A DNA stretch of 64,000 nt from Hormiphora californensis (lineage: Eukaryota; Ctenophora; Tentaculata; Cydippida; Pleurobrachiidae): NCBI GenBank assembly GCA_020137815.1, contig CM035354.1, forward strand, positions 6,932,987-6,996,986, read 5' to 3'. The notes below the pieces were generated by a model. That model was not told the DNA's origin. It saw only the letters and a list, made by a program, of their open reading frames with translations, and ran no database searches. Position 1 is the first letter of the stretch, and each line of letters begins with the position of its first letter. Both the position numbers and the translations under genes were made by a program. Shown piece after piece: positions 1-26,600 of the stretch.

Positions 1-578
1 CTCCAAAAATATGGAAATCTCATATGGGGCCTCTTCTTAAGCAAGGGACGGCTGAATGCGCGTCGATAGAATCTATCGGCTAAATCATCGGATTGGAGGG
101 TGTGATTTAGTTGGTTTGGTAATCGGGGAGGGAAATTCGTCCAAGTCATGCTCCTTTTTACGTCATCCTGACAAAATAAATTAATGATGTAATCGTCAAA
201 ATGTTTGTCAATTTCACAGACAACCGACTGTGTGTTTGAGTCGCCTGACACTGTGTCCGTATTACAAATAAAGTATAAACAATTCAAGTGTATTTTGTAA
301 AATGGTCCTTGTGCTCTTGAAAAAAAACATGAAACAATGGCTGAATCAGAAGTCACACTTCAAAGTTTCAAACTTCATGAACCATTTCCCTGCGATGACT
401 TCCATTGGTCAAGAAAATATATAATATTATTAGCATAGCAACTATCTTTTGTTCTTAAACCCACACTTGTGAAAACGATGTGCTATATGTATCGATAAGT
501 TGGTTAAAAGGTGCTAAAAACCAGTCGAGATGTGAAAATAGAAGATTCAGGGAGCACCTGGAGCATCCGGTCGAGTGC
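1..578. other. Intergenic, no gene seen
   Basis: AT-rich sequence without a convincing exon on either strand. It ends at the TATA box of the first gene, so its right part is probably that gene's promoter region. Confidence 0.5.
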
Positions 579-585
579 TATAAAA
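579..585 (+). promoter_or_regulatory. TATA box of the two-unit secreted protein gene
   Basis: TATAAAA lies 42 bp before the ATG at 621, the expected place for a TATA box with a short 5' UTR. Inferred from sequence and position only. Confidence 0.6.
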
Positions 586-620
586 ACAGACTTGAAGATG
601 ATCATTTTTCACACTGCACC

Positions 621-2182
621 ATGAAGTACTTGGTTTTGTTCGTTTTGTTGGGCGTCGCAGCCTGTGCTGCTGATGAGAAACACAGGCGGGGACCCAAGAT
701 CAAGGTGAAACCTGTAATCAGGGCAATTCAGGGTTCTGACGTTGAGTTCAACTTCAGAATTATGGGTGAGTGAAGAAAATACTACGACAATATTGTGTTC
801 TTTATCAATATGATAATGCACCATTGTAATTTCAATAAGCATGGCACTACTATCTCATCACAACTGCAGATATAACTATTAAAATGTTCCTGTTAATGTT
901 GCAGGAAAGCTACCCCTGGAGGAGGAGCGAGTTGAGATTCTGAAACTGCTGAACGAGCATGAGAGCATTGAATCTGACTTTGATATTTCATTCAGGAACT
1001 CCACCGAAGGCGAAAAGAAGGAGTAAGTAAATTAGCGAAGATGATGTTCTAAGTAGTACATAGCTGCTACCAAGGGATTATACCAAGGGAAAATCTTTGA
1101 AAATAAGCGTATCACTAACAATTATTGTGTTTTACAGGCGACATGTTCTTCACGGATTTGCCAGCCTGACCAATGTGACCTGTGAAGACCAGAGGAAGTA
1201 CAGGATCAACTACATCGCTAAAGAGCGAGAAATCGAGCTTGACCTCCCCGAAAAACGACGAAATGGAGTTTTCCATCTGGCTGTTAAGGGATGCAAAAGG
1301 CCCAAGCCTGAGCCAAGGCCCGAGCCCGAGCCAAGGTCCGTTGCTGACCATAGGCCCCATGGACCTCAAATCTTTGTGAGGCCAATTTATTTTCCCAGGA
1401 AATCAGGCAATCTGACCATCAGGTTCAAAGTTGTTGGTAAGTGACAAGATTTTATCTTAATCGCGATCCCTTTTAATATCCAAAGTCTAAACCTATGACA
1501 TATTCGGGCCATGCTCCCTGTCAGTGTCAGCACGACCACTAGACCATTTTGTTCTCGCAAAACGCGAACGATCAGTACCCTGTGTTTTTTATAGGAAGGC
1601 GACGACTGGACGAAGATCGGGTTGAGATTCTGAAGTTGCTCAACAGGACTTCTAGCATCGAGTCCGATTTCGATATCTCCTTCAAGGATCGTGATGATGA
1701 TGATGAAGATGAAGATGACTCAATTGAGTTTGATTTTAAAGATGACGACGAGGAGGATGAGGATGATCATCACCGGTGAGTAAATAGTTGAAAGAGTTGC
1801 ACTGTAGTACTACTGGGAAGTGACGTTTAATTAATTAAACGTCACTTCCTTTAAATTATAATTTCTAACATCTTCTATCAAGTTGACCATGTGTAGCAGG
1901 AGGAATACTCTTTTCCAGGCAGGTGCCCAAACCACAATAACACTCCATATTTTCAGGCGATACGTCCTGAAGGGAGTAGCGACCTTGACTGACGTGGACT
2001 GTGATGACCAGAGGAAATATAGGATCAGGTATGCCTGCCGAGAACGAGACGATGAGGAACTCGAGTTTGATCATCACCACCGACGAAAAGGAATGTTTGC
2101 GTTGCGAGTTAGAGGATGTCCTCGACCCCGACCCGACCCTCGACCTAAGCCTGATCCTCGACCCGAGCCTATCGAATACTAA
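621..2182 (+). CDS. Secreted acidic protein with two tandem duplicated units
   Basis: Five exons (621-765, 905-1022, 1138-1436, 1595-1775, 1957-2182) join in frame with GT-AG introns to give 322 residues. Residues 1-16 are a clear signal peptide (MKYLVLFVLLGVAACA). The rest is two copies of one unit: a GPxIxVxP strand, an 'RVEILKLLN' helix, 'SIESDFDISF', a 'GxxxLTxVxCxDQRKYRI' segment and a closing cysteine. Each unit ends in a proline/charge tail (KPEPRPEPEPR; RPDPRPKPDPRPEP). Intron phases repeat 1-2-1-2, so exons 2/4 and 3/5 are duplicates. Unit 2 carries a long Asp/Glu run and His-rich stretches. The two conserved cysteines per unit could form a disulphide in an extracellular beta fold. 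I do not recognise the family; a mineral- or matrix-binding role is only a guess from the acidity. Confidence 0.8.
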
Positions 2183-2234
2183 GTGTGTGTGTGTGCTGTT
2201 GCTAAATTAAAATATGTAAAGTGTAAACGTGGTA

Positions 2235-2405
2235 CAGTCGGACCCCGATTTAGGGACACCCTCGGGGGAAAGGCTCTTGTCCACTAAATCGGGGTGTCCA
2301 CTAAATCGGGGTCAAATAAGGTTAAATTCCTATATCGGGGGAAAAAATCCTGTCCATAAATCGGGGTGCCACTAAATCGGGGGCCCCTAAATCGGGGTCC
2401 GACTG
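2235..2405. mobile_element. Pogo/Tigger-like MITE
   Basis: The 171-bp element starts CAGTCGGACCCCGATTTAG, ends with the reverse complement of this, and is flanked by TA on both sides. CAG termini with a TA duplication fit pogo/Tigger-type Tc1-mariner elements. Internally it has degenerate repeats of 'CTAAATCGGGG'. There is no coding capacity. Confidence 0.75.
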
Positions 2406-2535
2406 TAAAACTAAAAAATATAAATTTCTTTTCCCAAAGATATGCAATATCAGGCGTTTTAATGTGCCTCTGTGACGAATCACCACTGACAAATTTGGAG
2501 GAGCGCCGGAGCGAAACAGGGTTGAACATGGGGGT

Positions 2536-2597
2536 CCAATGTTCACCCCTGGGGCCACTCCCCCATTGGGGGAGTGGCCCCAGGGGTGAACATTGGA
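2536..2597. repeat. Perfect inverted repeat (hairpin)
   Basis: About 30-bp arms (CCAATGTTCACCCCTGGGGC... and its reverse complement) face each other almost without a loop. Seen directly; origin and function unknown. Confidence 0.8.
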
Positions 2598-2887
2598 AAT
2601 TGGGGGAGTTCCTCAATTATACTCGCGGTAGGTATGGTGGCAACAGCAGTAAGCCGGGTTTGAGACTTTGAGGGGAGGGGTTAAGGGCAGGTTGAGGGGA
2701 GGGGTGGGTTCAGGTACTGCCTCTATAACGGGGGGCTGGGCAGAGGGGATGGGATAACAAATGCTGGCTCCAGGGGGGCAGCTGCAACCGTGACAGGTTC
2801 CAGGGTGGCAGGTTCAGCAGGTTCAGCAGGAGCTGAGGTGGCATCGCCAGAGGTGGTACCTCAGGAAGGGGCTGCACCACGCCGTGT

Positions 2888-3771
<884 letters not shown>

Positions 3772-4187
3772 GTTTTGCAGAAAATTGTGCTCAAATTCCA
3801 GAATTGACTGCAGAGGCGGGCTAAGCTAAGTTACGTCGCAAACAGGGCCGCGCGCACGCGCAATCCAAAAGCAAACCTGAAATTGAAATTTTAGAATTTC
3901 AAAAAATACGTTTCTTTAAAAAATCAGATCAGAAAAAATCGGAAACGTCAAACGTGGTCCCCGTTTCTGTTTAGTTTTACTAACACGATTACGAGGTCTT
4001 TGATACTGTGGAATCTTTTGTATCATGACTTGAGTTGTATCACACGCCTTAGGGTATCGTCCAGTACTACACCCCAGGTTGCACCGGCCGCTGGCTCGAT
4101 AACTCAAGACCTCCTGATGGTCATAAACACGCTTAGAAATCTGACAATTAATATTAACTATAGTGATTAACTATTAGAAATCTAATA
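3772..4187. other. Intergenic, nothing recognised
   Basis: No exon, RNA gene or repeat was recognised between the CTGT array and the palindromic element. Upstream exons of the RasGEF, if present, were not visible here. Confidence 0.4.
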
Positions 4188-4994
4188 CAGTCCTGTCGAC
4201 AACTACACTTCAAATCTCAGAATTTCAAATTTTCGGTTCAAATGTGTAGACTACTAAAATTGAAACTGCTGGGGAGGGTTGGCACTTCTCATAACTCACC
4301 TGGGCAGCCACCAGAGGTCCAAAACCACTAAAAAAGGTCAAAAAATCAATTTTCGATTTGAGGAAAACGACCGGCATCACGAGATTCCTCGTCAAATTCT
4401 AAGCATCCTCGTATAATTCTAGCTCACCAATTCAAACCAGTTCGGAGAAATGAGCGATGAAAGAAGCAAAAAGTGAACAATATTATCGGAGGAAGGGCTC
4501 AACTGGCTAAAAATAGATGACTGAATTCCTGTGTTTAGTCTATTGTAACAATCTCACTTTGCGCTCTCTCTTTTCTGATCTTGGAAGGGGGAAAAGGGGA
4601 AGTGCAGAAAAGAGAGAGCGCAAAGTGAGATTCTTACAATAGACTAAACACAGGAATTCAGTCATCTATTTTTAGCCAGTTGAGCCCTTCCTCCGATAAT
4701 ATTGTTCACTTTTTGCTTCTTTCATCGCTCATTTCTCCGAACTGGTTTGAATTGGTGAGCTAGAATTATACGAGGATGCTTAGAATTTGACGAGGAATCT
4801 CGTGATGCCGGTCGTTTTCCTCAAATCGAAAATTGATTTTTTGACCTTTTTGAGTGGTTTTGGACCTCTGGTGGCTGCCCAGGTGAGTTATGAGAAGTGC
4901 CAACCCTCCCCAGCAGTTTCAATTTTAGTAGTCTACACATTTGAACCGAAAATTTGAAATTCTGAGATTTGAAGTGTAGTTGTCGACAGGACTG
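4188..4994. mobile_element. Long palindromic (foldback) element
   Basis: Two near-identical arms of about 390 bp in inverted orientation are separated by a loop of about 30 bp. Termini are CAGTCCTGTCGAC and its reverse complement, flanked by ATA on both sides (4185-4187 and 4995-4997), a plausible 3-bp target duplication. There is no ORF. The right end touches the first recognisable RasGEF exon: the A of its first ATG is the last base of the duplication. Confidence 0.85.
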
Positions 4995-4996
4995 AT

Positions 4997-17976
<12,980 letters not shown>

Positions 17977-18433
17977 GATAAACAGTTTTATGGAATTTAA
18001 TACTGGACTGGCCGTAAAACAAACTTTACCTGTACAATTGATATATTGAGTGAAAACAGTCAAAAATTTAAGAAAAAAAAGTCTAGACACCCATAAATAT
18101 TCTGTGCAATTTTTATTTTCGCGTCCCCACACACACACACACACGAACAAAATAACTTTGTAGTATCTGTCGAGCAAACACCACCCAGCACAAACACCAC
18201 TACCAAGCCACTTTAGAACCACGCTATTTACACAAACTGACAAAACTTGTTCAGTTACTCAACAAGACAAAACAGTCTCTGACGATCATATATCCCGTTA
18301 TCCCATCATAATCGATTGAATCTGACGATATATATCCAAACAGTCGACTGACTTGATAACTGTCCGATAAAACAATCAATTTTAGATTTACAGTCCCCAA
18401 ACACGACCTATGACCTCTATGTACTGAAAAAAA

Positions 18434-20593
18434 CCGAGTATCAACTGCAGAACACGACTACACGTGTGGATATAATTATTCAATCTCATTAATATAATCC
18501 TCTATTATAGACACCAAAAGGTTCTGGTATCCATGTAGCTTTCTTAGTTTAGGAATTACTAATATTATCCACATTATGTGTTAACGATCAACTCTTGGTC
18601 CCAATTCTTTAGCAATTTTTAGAGAATTTCTAAATTGTGGACCTGTCTGAAATTATATGCAGGTAGCAGCCCGCTAGGAAATGAACCTGTTCACGCTTTA
18701 ACCCTGCTGTTGAACTTAGGAGTGTTATTTGAGGCTTTAGGGACCCGTTGGTGAAGAAATTTGGTAGCTTGTCTCTAAATTTTCATGATTTCACGGCTGT
18801 CGGCTATAGCGGAGCCTTCAACCACTTACTAATAATAAACAAAACTTGAATACCATTACAAACTAGTTTATCCCAGCAAAAGTGCAAATAAGTTACCATT
18901 ACTGACGAAAAATTATTTTGATAAAATGGGATACCAATTTTTTGATAAATGGGATATCCCATTTTCCGTTAAAAATGGGTATCCCCATTTTAGCAAAATA
19001 CAATTCCACTGCAAATTTTCAAGGTAATATGGGGATAGTGCCAACGATCTCCGTTATGGAGCATTTCATTGGGTTAGTTTTGGTTGGTAATGTGTTAGCT
19101 TGGTCCAAATAAGACACATCTATGAAGACGGCGTGACTTTATTGTCATCTGATAAAAAATTATGGCCAAAAGTTGTTAGGTATCCCATATTACCTGTGGC
19201 TCCCCTACATGCGTCAAGAATACATTACACAAATCAGTGTACATTTGCATTGTACAATTATTGTACACTCGCCGTGTTGTGCATTTTATACTCACCCCTT
19301 AACGACCCAACGTTCAGACGATATTTATGTGATGCCCGATCAAGCAGAGAACCATCAACCACGACCAAAGAACCCTGAACCGATAAAGCTTGCTATGGTC
19401 CGACCTTCATTCAGAAATGACCTCCCCCCTGATCAATGCCCACCCACCTCCCCAGGTAACTTATAACCAGCCCTACAATTTCCATCTTGGGGGGGGGGGG
19501 TTCCAGCCCTAAAAAGGTTAAGTCATCGGCCAAAATCAGGTACCGATGGCCTTTTTAGAGCTGGACGTCCAGCCCTAAAAAGGCCATCGGTATTCGGTAC
19601 CTTGATTTTGTACCACCTCATCATTATCCTTGTTCCCAATTAACACTCTATGTCACACATCCCAGGATCGAGGAAGCACAGGCCAAGTGGAAGTAATACT
19701 GCTGTAAGATCCCCCACTAAACTAGTACCCCACGACTCCCCACCACCCCCTCAATTACCAGTTAAAACCAGAACGACAATGAGACGAAGGAGACAGGTTG
19801 CAATTGAGGATGAGGATTACAGTTATGATGATGTGGAGTTGGTTCCAAGATCAATCAGCGGGGCAGGGAAGGGGCCAGGGGGTCTACTACTAGGAGGAAC
19901 AGGGGGTCTACTACTACAAGGAGGGACAGTACAGGGAGGCGAGGTAGTGAAGGGAACAGGACTGCAAGGAGCAAGTATGATTGTTAAATCCCGAGGAGGA
20001 ATAGGAGGAGGAGGAGGAGGAGGTTTAGGAGGAGGAGGAGGAGGGGGAGTTATTAGTAGTGGGTATCCAACCAGGCCAGCACCTCAGCTACCTCCCAAGC
20101 TAAACAAGGCTCCGCCAGTACCCCCAAGGAACAATTGAGATAAACAGTTTTATGGAATTTAATACTGGACTGGCCGTAAAACAAACTTTACCTGTACAAT
20201 TGATATATTGAGTGAAAACAGTCAAAAATTTAAGAAAAAAAAAGTCTAGACACCCATAAATATATTCTGTGCAATTTTTATTTTCGCGTCCCCACACACA
20301 CACACACACGAACAAAATAACTTTGTAGTATCTGTCGAGCAAACACCACCCAGCACAAACACCACTACCAAGCCACTTTAGAACCACGCTATTTACACAA
20401 ACTGACAAAACTTGTTCAGTTACTCAACAAGACAAAACAGTCTCTGACGATCATATATCCCGTTATCCCATCATAATCGATTGAATCTGACGATCATGAT
20501 ATCCCATCCTAGTCGACTGACTCTGATAACTGTCCGATAACAATCAGAATCTATAGATTCTACAGTCCCATATCACTGACTCTATGACCCTCT
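18434..20593 (+). repeat. Tandem duplication, copy 2 (RasGEF 3' exons)
   Basis: Directly follows copy 1. The junction shares 'CTGAAAAAA' with the start of copy 1 (about 15802-15810), which suggests a microhomology- or slippage-based event. Both coding exons are intact here. Confidence 0.9.
19318..20138 (+). CDS. Duplicate alternative 3' terminal exons of the RasGEF
   Basis: Exons 19318-19455 and 19666-20138 repeat the last two exons of copy 1, with the same splice sites, phases and reading frame. The encoded tail again has 'SPPPPQLPVKTRTTMRRRR', a Gly-rich stretch and the end 'APQLPPKLNKAPPVPPRNN'. Differences are mostly in the Gly-rich region and conservative. Either terminal set could be spliced to the exon ending at 15089, giving two isoforms with different tails, or copy 2 may be unused. 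It could also be a collapsed or expanded haplotype in the assembly. Confidence 0.65.
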
Positions 20594-20615
20594 ATTAAGT
20601 TGGGATGATCACACA

Positions 20616-23600
20616 CTATCGCTCATGTTCAGTTTCAGTTTCCACAATGATGTCCTCATCATCTGTCATCTGTCTGGGTTTTATCTTTCCTCCGGAGGGG
20701 AACCACAAACCTAGGAAAGAGATGATGATTTAGAAAGGAGAGATATGATGTTTTAGTTTTAAAAAGCAATATTTTGTAAGAGAAAGATTTTGAAGAATTT
20801 TGAGCTGTTTTTATTACGTTTTACCACAAAAACTGACTGTTTCTTGTTTTCGGATTTGGCGGCGCCGACCCTTTATTTTAGCGCGATGTCGCGTTTTGAG
20901 AATCTAAACGGGATCGGTACCGCCAAACAGTAGTTATAAATAGAGGGGGGGGGGGGACATGTTAATTGTTAATAAATCACCTCTTTTTTTCGATTTTGTT
21001 AATTAAAGTTAATTAACAAAATTAACAAAATTAACAAATGCTAAAAGACTGTTCTTATTGGTTGATAATACGACTTTAACTGGTTTAATTTTATAGTTTA
21101 ATGAATTATCTAACACATATATACCCAAACAAGGCCTTTTCCGATAACCAAAGTCCGACATACAGGTTTTTTGGCTCAAAATCGATGAAATTCCAAAAGT
21201 TACAAATATTTCAATTTAGCGTATAAAATCTCATTTAAACGTAATTTTTAAATTGGTAATCGATTCTTTGGACTTAATAAGATGATGTACAACGTTTCTG
21301 TTGAAAAAAGAAATAAAATTTTCACAAAATCAATTTTTTGGTCTAGGATTGAAAATTTGCTTCGCTACAAATCCTTGTGTTTTTTTAGAAAAATAGATTT
21401 TTGGGATATTTTTCGTTTTAAGGTAAATTCATGGGTCTTGTTTAGTTTTTAGGGTGTGAAAATGTGGATTAGGGTCATTTGACTTCAATTGCGGTTTAGT
21501 TTGGCTAGTTTTTATTAACATTTACAAAATGGACTAAATCGCTGTAGAAAAGCCGTAGTAGAGGTAGTAGGGGTATGTAAATCGTATAACAGAATGAACA
21601 ACTTTGCTCGCAGAACAAGTGTTAAATACACTAAAAATACGTGCTAAAGGGGATTTAGATGGCATAAATGGCATTTGTTAACGTTTGTTAACTTTTTGTT
21701 AATTTTGTTAATAAATCACCTGTTTTCTCGATGTTAATATTAACAAAGTTAACAAAATTAACATGTCCCCCCCCCCCCCAAATAGAGGCATTTACCAAAC
21801 GGGACAAGTCCAGATGAGTACTACCCCCATGTTGTATAAAACTAGAGGCTGTATTTACCTAGCTTCTGTTCCATGTTAGCGAAGACCCGTTGACTGTACC
21901 GATAGCCTCCAATGTGATCCCTATACTCATCCAATGGCATGTAGGAGCCTATCTTTCCAACTTTCTGGGGCTCAACCTTCTTGGCAGGTCCGTAGGGGAA
22001 TATCCGTTGCAGCATTTCATACACAGCTGAAATGAATTTGAATTATTCTGATTGTCTCAAACGAAGTATTAATTGGGATTGGGATTGTACTTATTTCAAA
22101 TAAGTACATAAGTTATTTGTACAGTGCGGGTCAGGCCAATGCTCTGACACCGCGGTTTTAAATAAAAAAGGGGTTAGAACAATGATCTGACTGTAGAACG
22201 TACTGGCCCCAGTCTGCCACCAGTTCTCTCAACGTACGGGTGGTTTAGAGGAGTTCTAGGAAATTCTAAGCTTCTTTTTCTCACTTCTCTCAGTAAGAAA
22301 CTATATAAAATCTAAGAGATAAAAAAGAGTAAAAACAGAGAGATTTTGAATATGCAGAGACTGGTCTCAAATTATGGGATCTCTCGGCATCTCTCTGTTC
22401 AAGAATAGCTCCAGGTAACTCATTAGCATTTTAAAGCAAGCTAACATTTTTAGAGATCAAAGTCTAGAACTACAAGACATGGGATGTTTATTAAACAGTG
22501 TTTGGCATTGAAAAGGGGGTTCCCCAGCTTGGTGCCCCGGCCGGGGAACAAAGCCTCTAATATTAATATTGAACTTTATAGAAGTCTGCATGCCTTGTTA
22601 AGGATTAAACGCAACAAGTAAAGTTCAAACAGCCTGGAATAGTTGTTCTGCAATATCTTTTCAACTTCTAAATTTCTTGTATTTTTGTTTAATTTTTGTG
22701 TCTTCCCCGTTTTTCTATGTTATGGGTTGGTAGCATGTCTTGATGATGTTGAGGCTGTGTCAGGGTTTGTTTAGTTTTTACCCGACCATCCTTCAGAGTT
22801 CAGGCGTTTATCTAAGAAGGGTCGGGTACAAACCTCCTACTGCACTTTGTGACGATCAGTGATTACCCCCGGTGTGTTGTAAATCAACCCCCACCCTCAT
22901 CTTATTACGATGCGATGTTCATCACACGCTTAGTTTAGCTTAGTTTTCATAAGTTCCCACATTAAAATATTATTTATTATTAGGAATCTATAGGATACAA
23001 TTATTACAAGCACTGTGTCTCAACTTCCATCATGTGGGGTATTGTTATACTTGTGATCCTCTCTCACAATGTATACTGCACAGGTAATTATCTAGTTAAT
23101 TAAACAATCACATAATTAAGTAATTAATTAATTGACTGATTAACTAGTTCGTCACCTAATTTATTTTCCAGAGTTGTGGAACCCAGTTGAGAGTGGAGTC
23201 AAGTTTCCCTGGGACCTAGAATCTACTCCGATCTCTATCAAAACCACCATCCCAATGGGCTCCACCCTCTACATCGAACTGGATTTTTACGACTCCGTCG
23301 GGACATACATTGGGGACGTTCGTATCTACTTTGATTCTCCGAACATGGCATATGAAATGATATACTGCATCGAAAAGAGAACCTTCGACTCTCCACCACC
23401 CACCACGGACGATAAAACTTGGACCATCACCAAATCGGGTACCGCCCTGACCATCTCATGCAATGGAGTGCAGATGGAAGTCGTGGTGTTTGCAGATGAG
23501 ACCTCGTGTACCAACTTCTATGGAGATGTAGTGACCGACCTCTACTTTACTAACAACCATCCAAATTACTATGGACCGATTACAATGAATCCAGGTAAAA

Positions 23601-26600
23601 AAGCTGTCCGGTGTGCACCAGACCCATTCTCTGAAAAAAAAAGGGTCGAGGTGCGCACCTGGGAAGTTACGGAGCTGCTGTTTTATATTTTATGGCCACG
23701 TCTTTTAGCTACAGCTATGCAGAGCTGATATCATACCGGGGGAGGTGAGTAACTTAACAAAGATATTGACGGGATGGGATGAGGCCAGTGAGACAAATTA
23801 TTTATTACTAATTAGTTGACTAAAGTTTTTAGGCAAGTGGAGGGAAACACTTGTCTAACAAAAATGAACACAAAAATAGGTTAAAAATCAGACAAGCTGA
23901 CCACTCTCTCGGTGCAATGGTTGAAACTTGACAATCGGAGGGGGGAGTGGTTACTAACCTAGTGTTACTCCAAATTGAGGTGATGATCGGAACATCCTAG
24001 CTGGTGCTCCCTTCCAGAACACAGAGAATCCCTCCTCCAAGTAGAGACGTCTGGCGCAGTTTGTTAGTCCTGTGTAGGGTGCCACACCTTCCCTTGGAGC
24101 TACCTGGATAAAGTTGGGAAACAGGTAATAACAGCTGGTTAACAAAATGTCAGATACAATGACAAATACCCTTTCCAGTGAGGGTGTTGCAACATGTTTC
24201 AGATAGCAGACCTTTAGCATTATCTAACAATGTTTCAGATTATCTGACCTGTAGTCGTGTTTTGATAACATCAGCAGGGGTAACAAGTGAGGCAGAAGGA
24301 ACACCAGCCAGTGTTGCAGCAGTCAGAATCCCAGGGAGATTTGTTACCCCTGTTTCTTTATCCGCAAAGGCAGTCTTCAGGTGAGCATATGTGGGGAAGT
24401 AGATGGCAGAGAAGGGAGCATCACGTAAAATGCACGCCCTGGCACCCTAGGGAGAGAGAAGGGGAGTTAAATTAAATATTGGGAGAGAGAATGATTTGGA
24501 AACTAACATTTTTGACATTTCATAATTTTGGCAGGACAAAACAGGATTCAAACCTTGTAAAGACCTCGAAATCCCAGATCTCGCACAACTTGCATGGCGG
24601 ACAATTTCCTAGTGCTGGCAACCTCACCCGCCACCTGGAGCCGAATCTTAACAATCTCAATGGGGTTGGTGAACATCACTTGGGCACACCCACCCTGTAG
24701 AAAGGAGGATTCGTGTTAGAATCTAATAATTGAATAGTTGGACTGAATCTGAACTATCAATAATTTAGGAAATGACAATTCATTTATCTTGTTAAAATAA
24801 TTAGAGAGTAAGATAGAATCTGAAGAATCAATAGAAACATTGTATTATGTTTGTATGTTACATCTTACCATAGCACCAGCTATCAGCTCCCCACTAAAAG
24901 GTATCTCTCCAGTTTTGTAGTCAGTAAAATAGTTCCTCACGGCATCATTGGTCGTCATCTTGATCGCTTTCTCGGGGGCCACACCGCACAGCTGTGGAAT
25001 CAAACCCCGGTACAATCCCTTCACTCCCTCGAACTTTAGAACCTTCTTGAAGCAATCCCAGCTGTTCTTATAAAGAACTTCGTCAGCGATGGTAGTGACT
25101 TGGTTTTGTAGACGTGTTTTAACAAGGTCGATCGGGTAGACAAATGCAGCACCGCATCCTGTTTGAAAAAGAGTTAGAGAGAAAGAATGGAATCTTAGGA
25201 TATGTGTAGATATTTGCTTCGCAATATAATTGTGTAATTGGGAAGCGTGTAATTGGCTGGACAACTGAGATTGCACAGACGGCGGTTTTCGCGCCATACC
25301 CCCTGGTTTTACGCCGTTCGGCGAAGGCGCGCGCGCTCACTGTCACTAACTTTGAAGCGCAACTTCGTCGGTTTGGCGTGATAGGGATATTCATTTTATG
25401 TTATTGGGTATTGAACTTCAATGTAATAGGATTATTAAAATTATGACAGATTGATTTTAGCCTTACCTCCGCCAAGAGCACTGAGAGAGAATCTGTAAAC
25501 TTGTACTGTGAGTTGTTCAGCTACTGTTAGTGATTTTGTTTCTTCCTAAAACAAAGATATTGTCATTCTGTATAACACACAAAATACATTTGTTATAACG
25601 ATCATGAATTGTTGAATACCTTCTTAGATTTTGTCTGCTTGGACAGACTCCGTGACGGGATGAGAAGGTTGAAGTCTCGGAGTGAGATTTTCCTGAAAAA
25701 CACACACGTCATGGTATAAGGCAGGGTAGCACCCAAAATAGCTCTGCACTGTGCACATATATCAGTATATAGCTGTCAAACAGCCTGGTGTTCTACACAC
25801 TGCACTGCAGTAGGATATATCTAGGATAATTATGCATGCAGTAGCACACATGTTACAATTTTAACACTGCACGAGTGTGTACAGTGCAGGACATATAATT
25901 AGGGGCTGTTCTAAACCATCCATATCATGTGGAAATGTTGTTTTTAATTTACTTTATAGATCATAAAGCGACGATATTGTAACTTGATTACCAAAACTAA
26001 TCAACTGAATGAGCCCTAAAAATCTAAACAACTCCCAATCTACTACTACTGATTACTTGCTACTGATTTCACATACCCTGTATTGTCGTGGTCTAGGAGC
26101 CGCCACAGTAGGGTAGTCTGAACGGGAGTTATCGCCTCACTGAACCTCCATGCAGCCATATCGAACTGATCTGAAGGGGGGGGGTGTCACCATATATTAG
26201 TATTGGAAAAGGGGGGGGGGTGGGTGTCGTCATACCGCTCACGGATACGTAAAGACTTTATTATCTATGACAAAAGTAATCGAAAGTTTGTTAGGGTGAT
26301 ACTTGGCAGCATGTAGTGTAATTGTAGGCGGGCGTGAATGGGATATAGAACTGGTAAAGGCTATCCGCTAGAAAGAGAGAGAGGAGAATATGTTGCGACT
26401 CTCAATCCCATACAGATATAATATAATGGCATGCAGGAATATTTCCTTACTCTCTATCTCTCTTTTAGAAACTCTATCTTGTTCAGAAACGAGTTGGCCC
26501 AGAGGGCAATAACAAAATACGACCAAACTGGCCAGTATCTGCGGTTGAGTTACCCGCCTAAACTTAACCCGTGTTTCCCCAAGGGACTGATAGATAAAAG

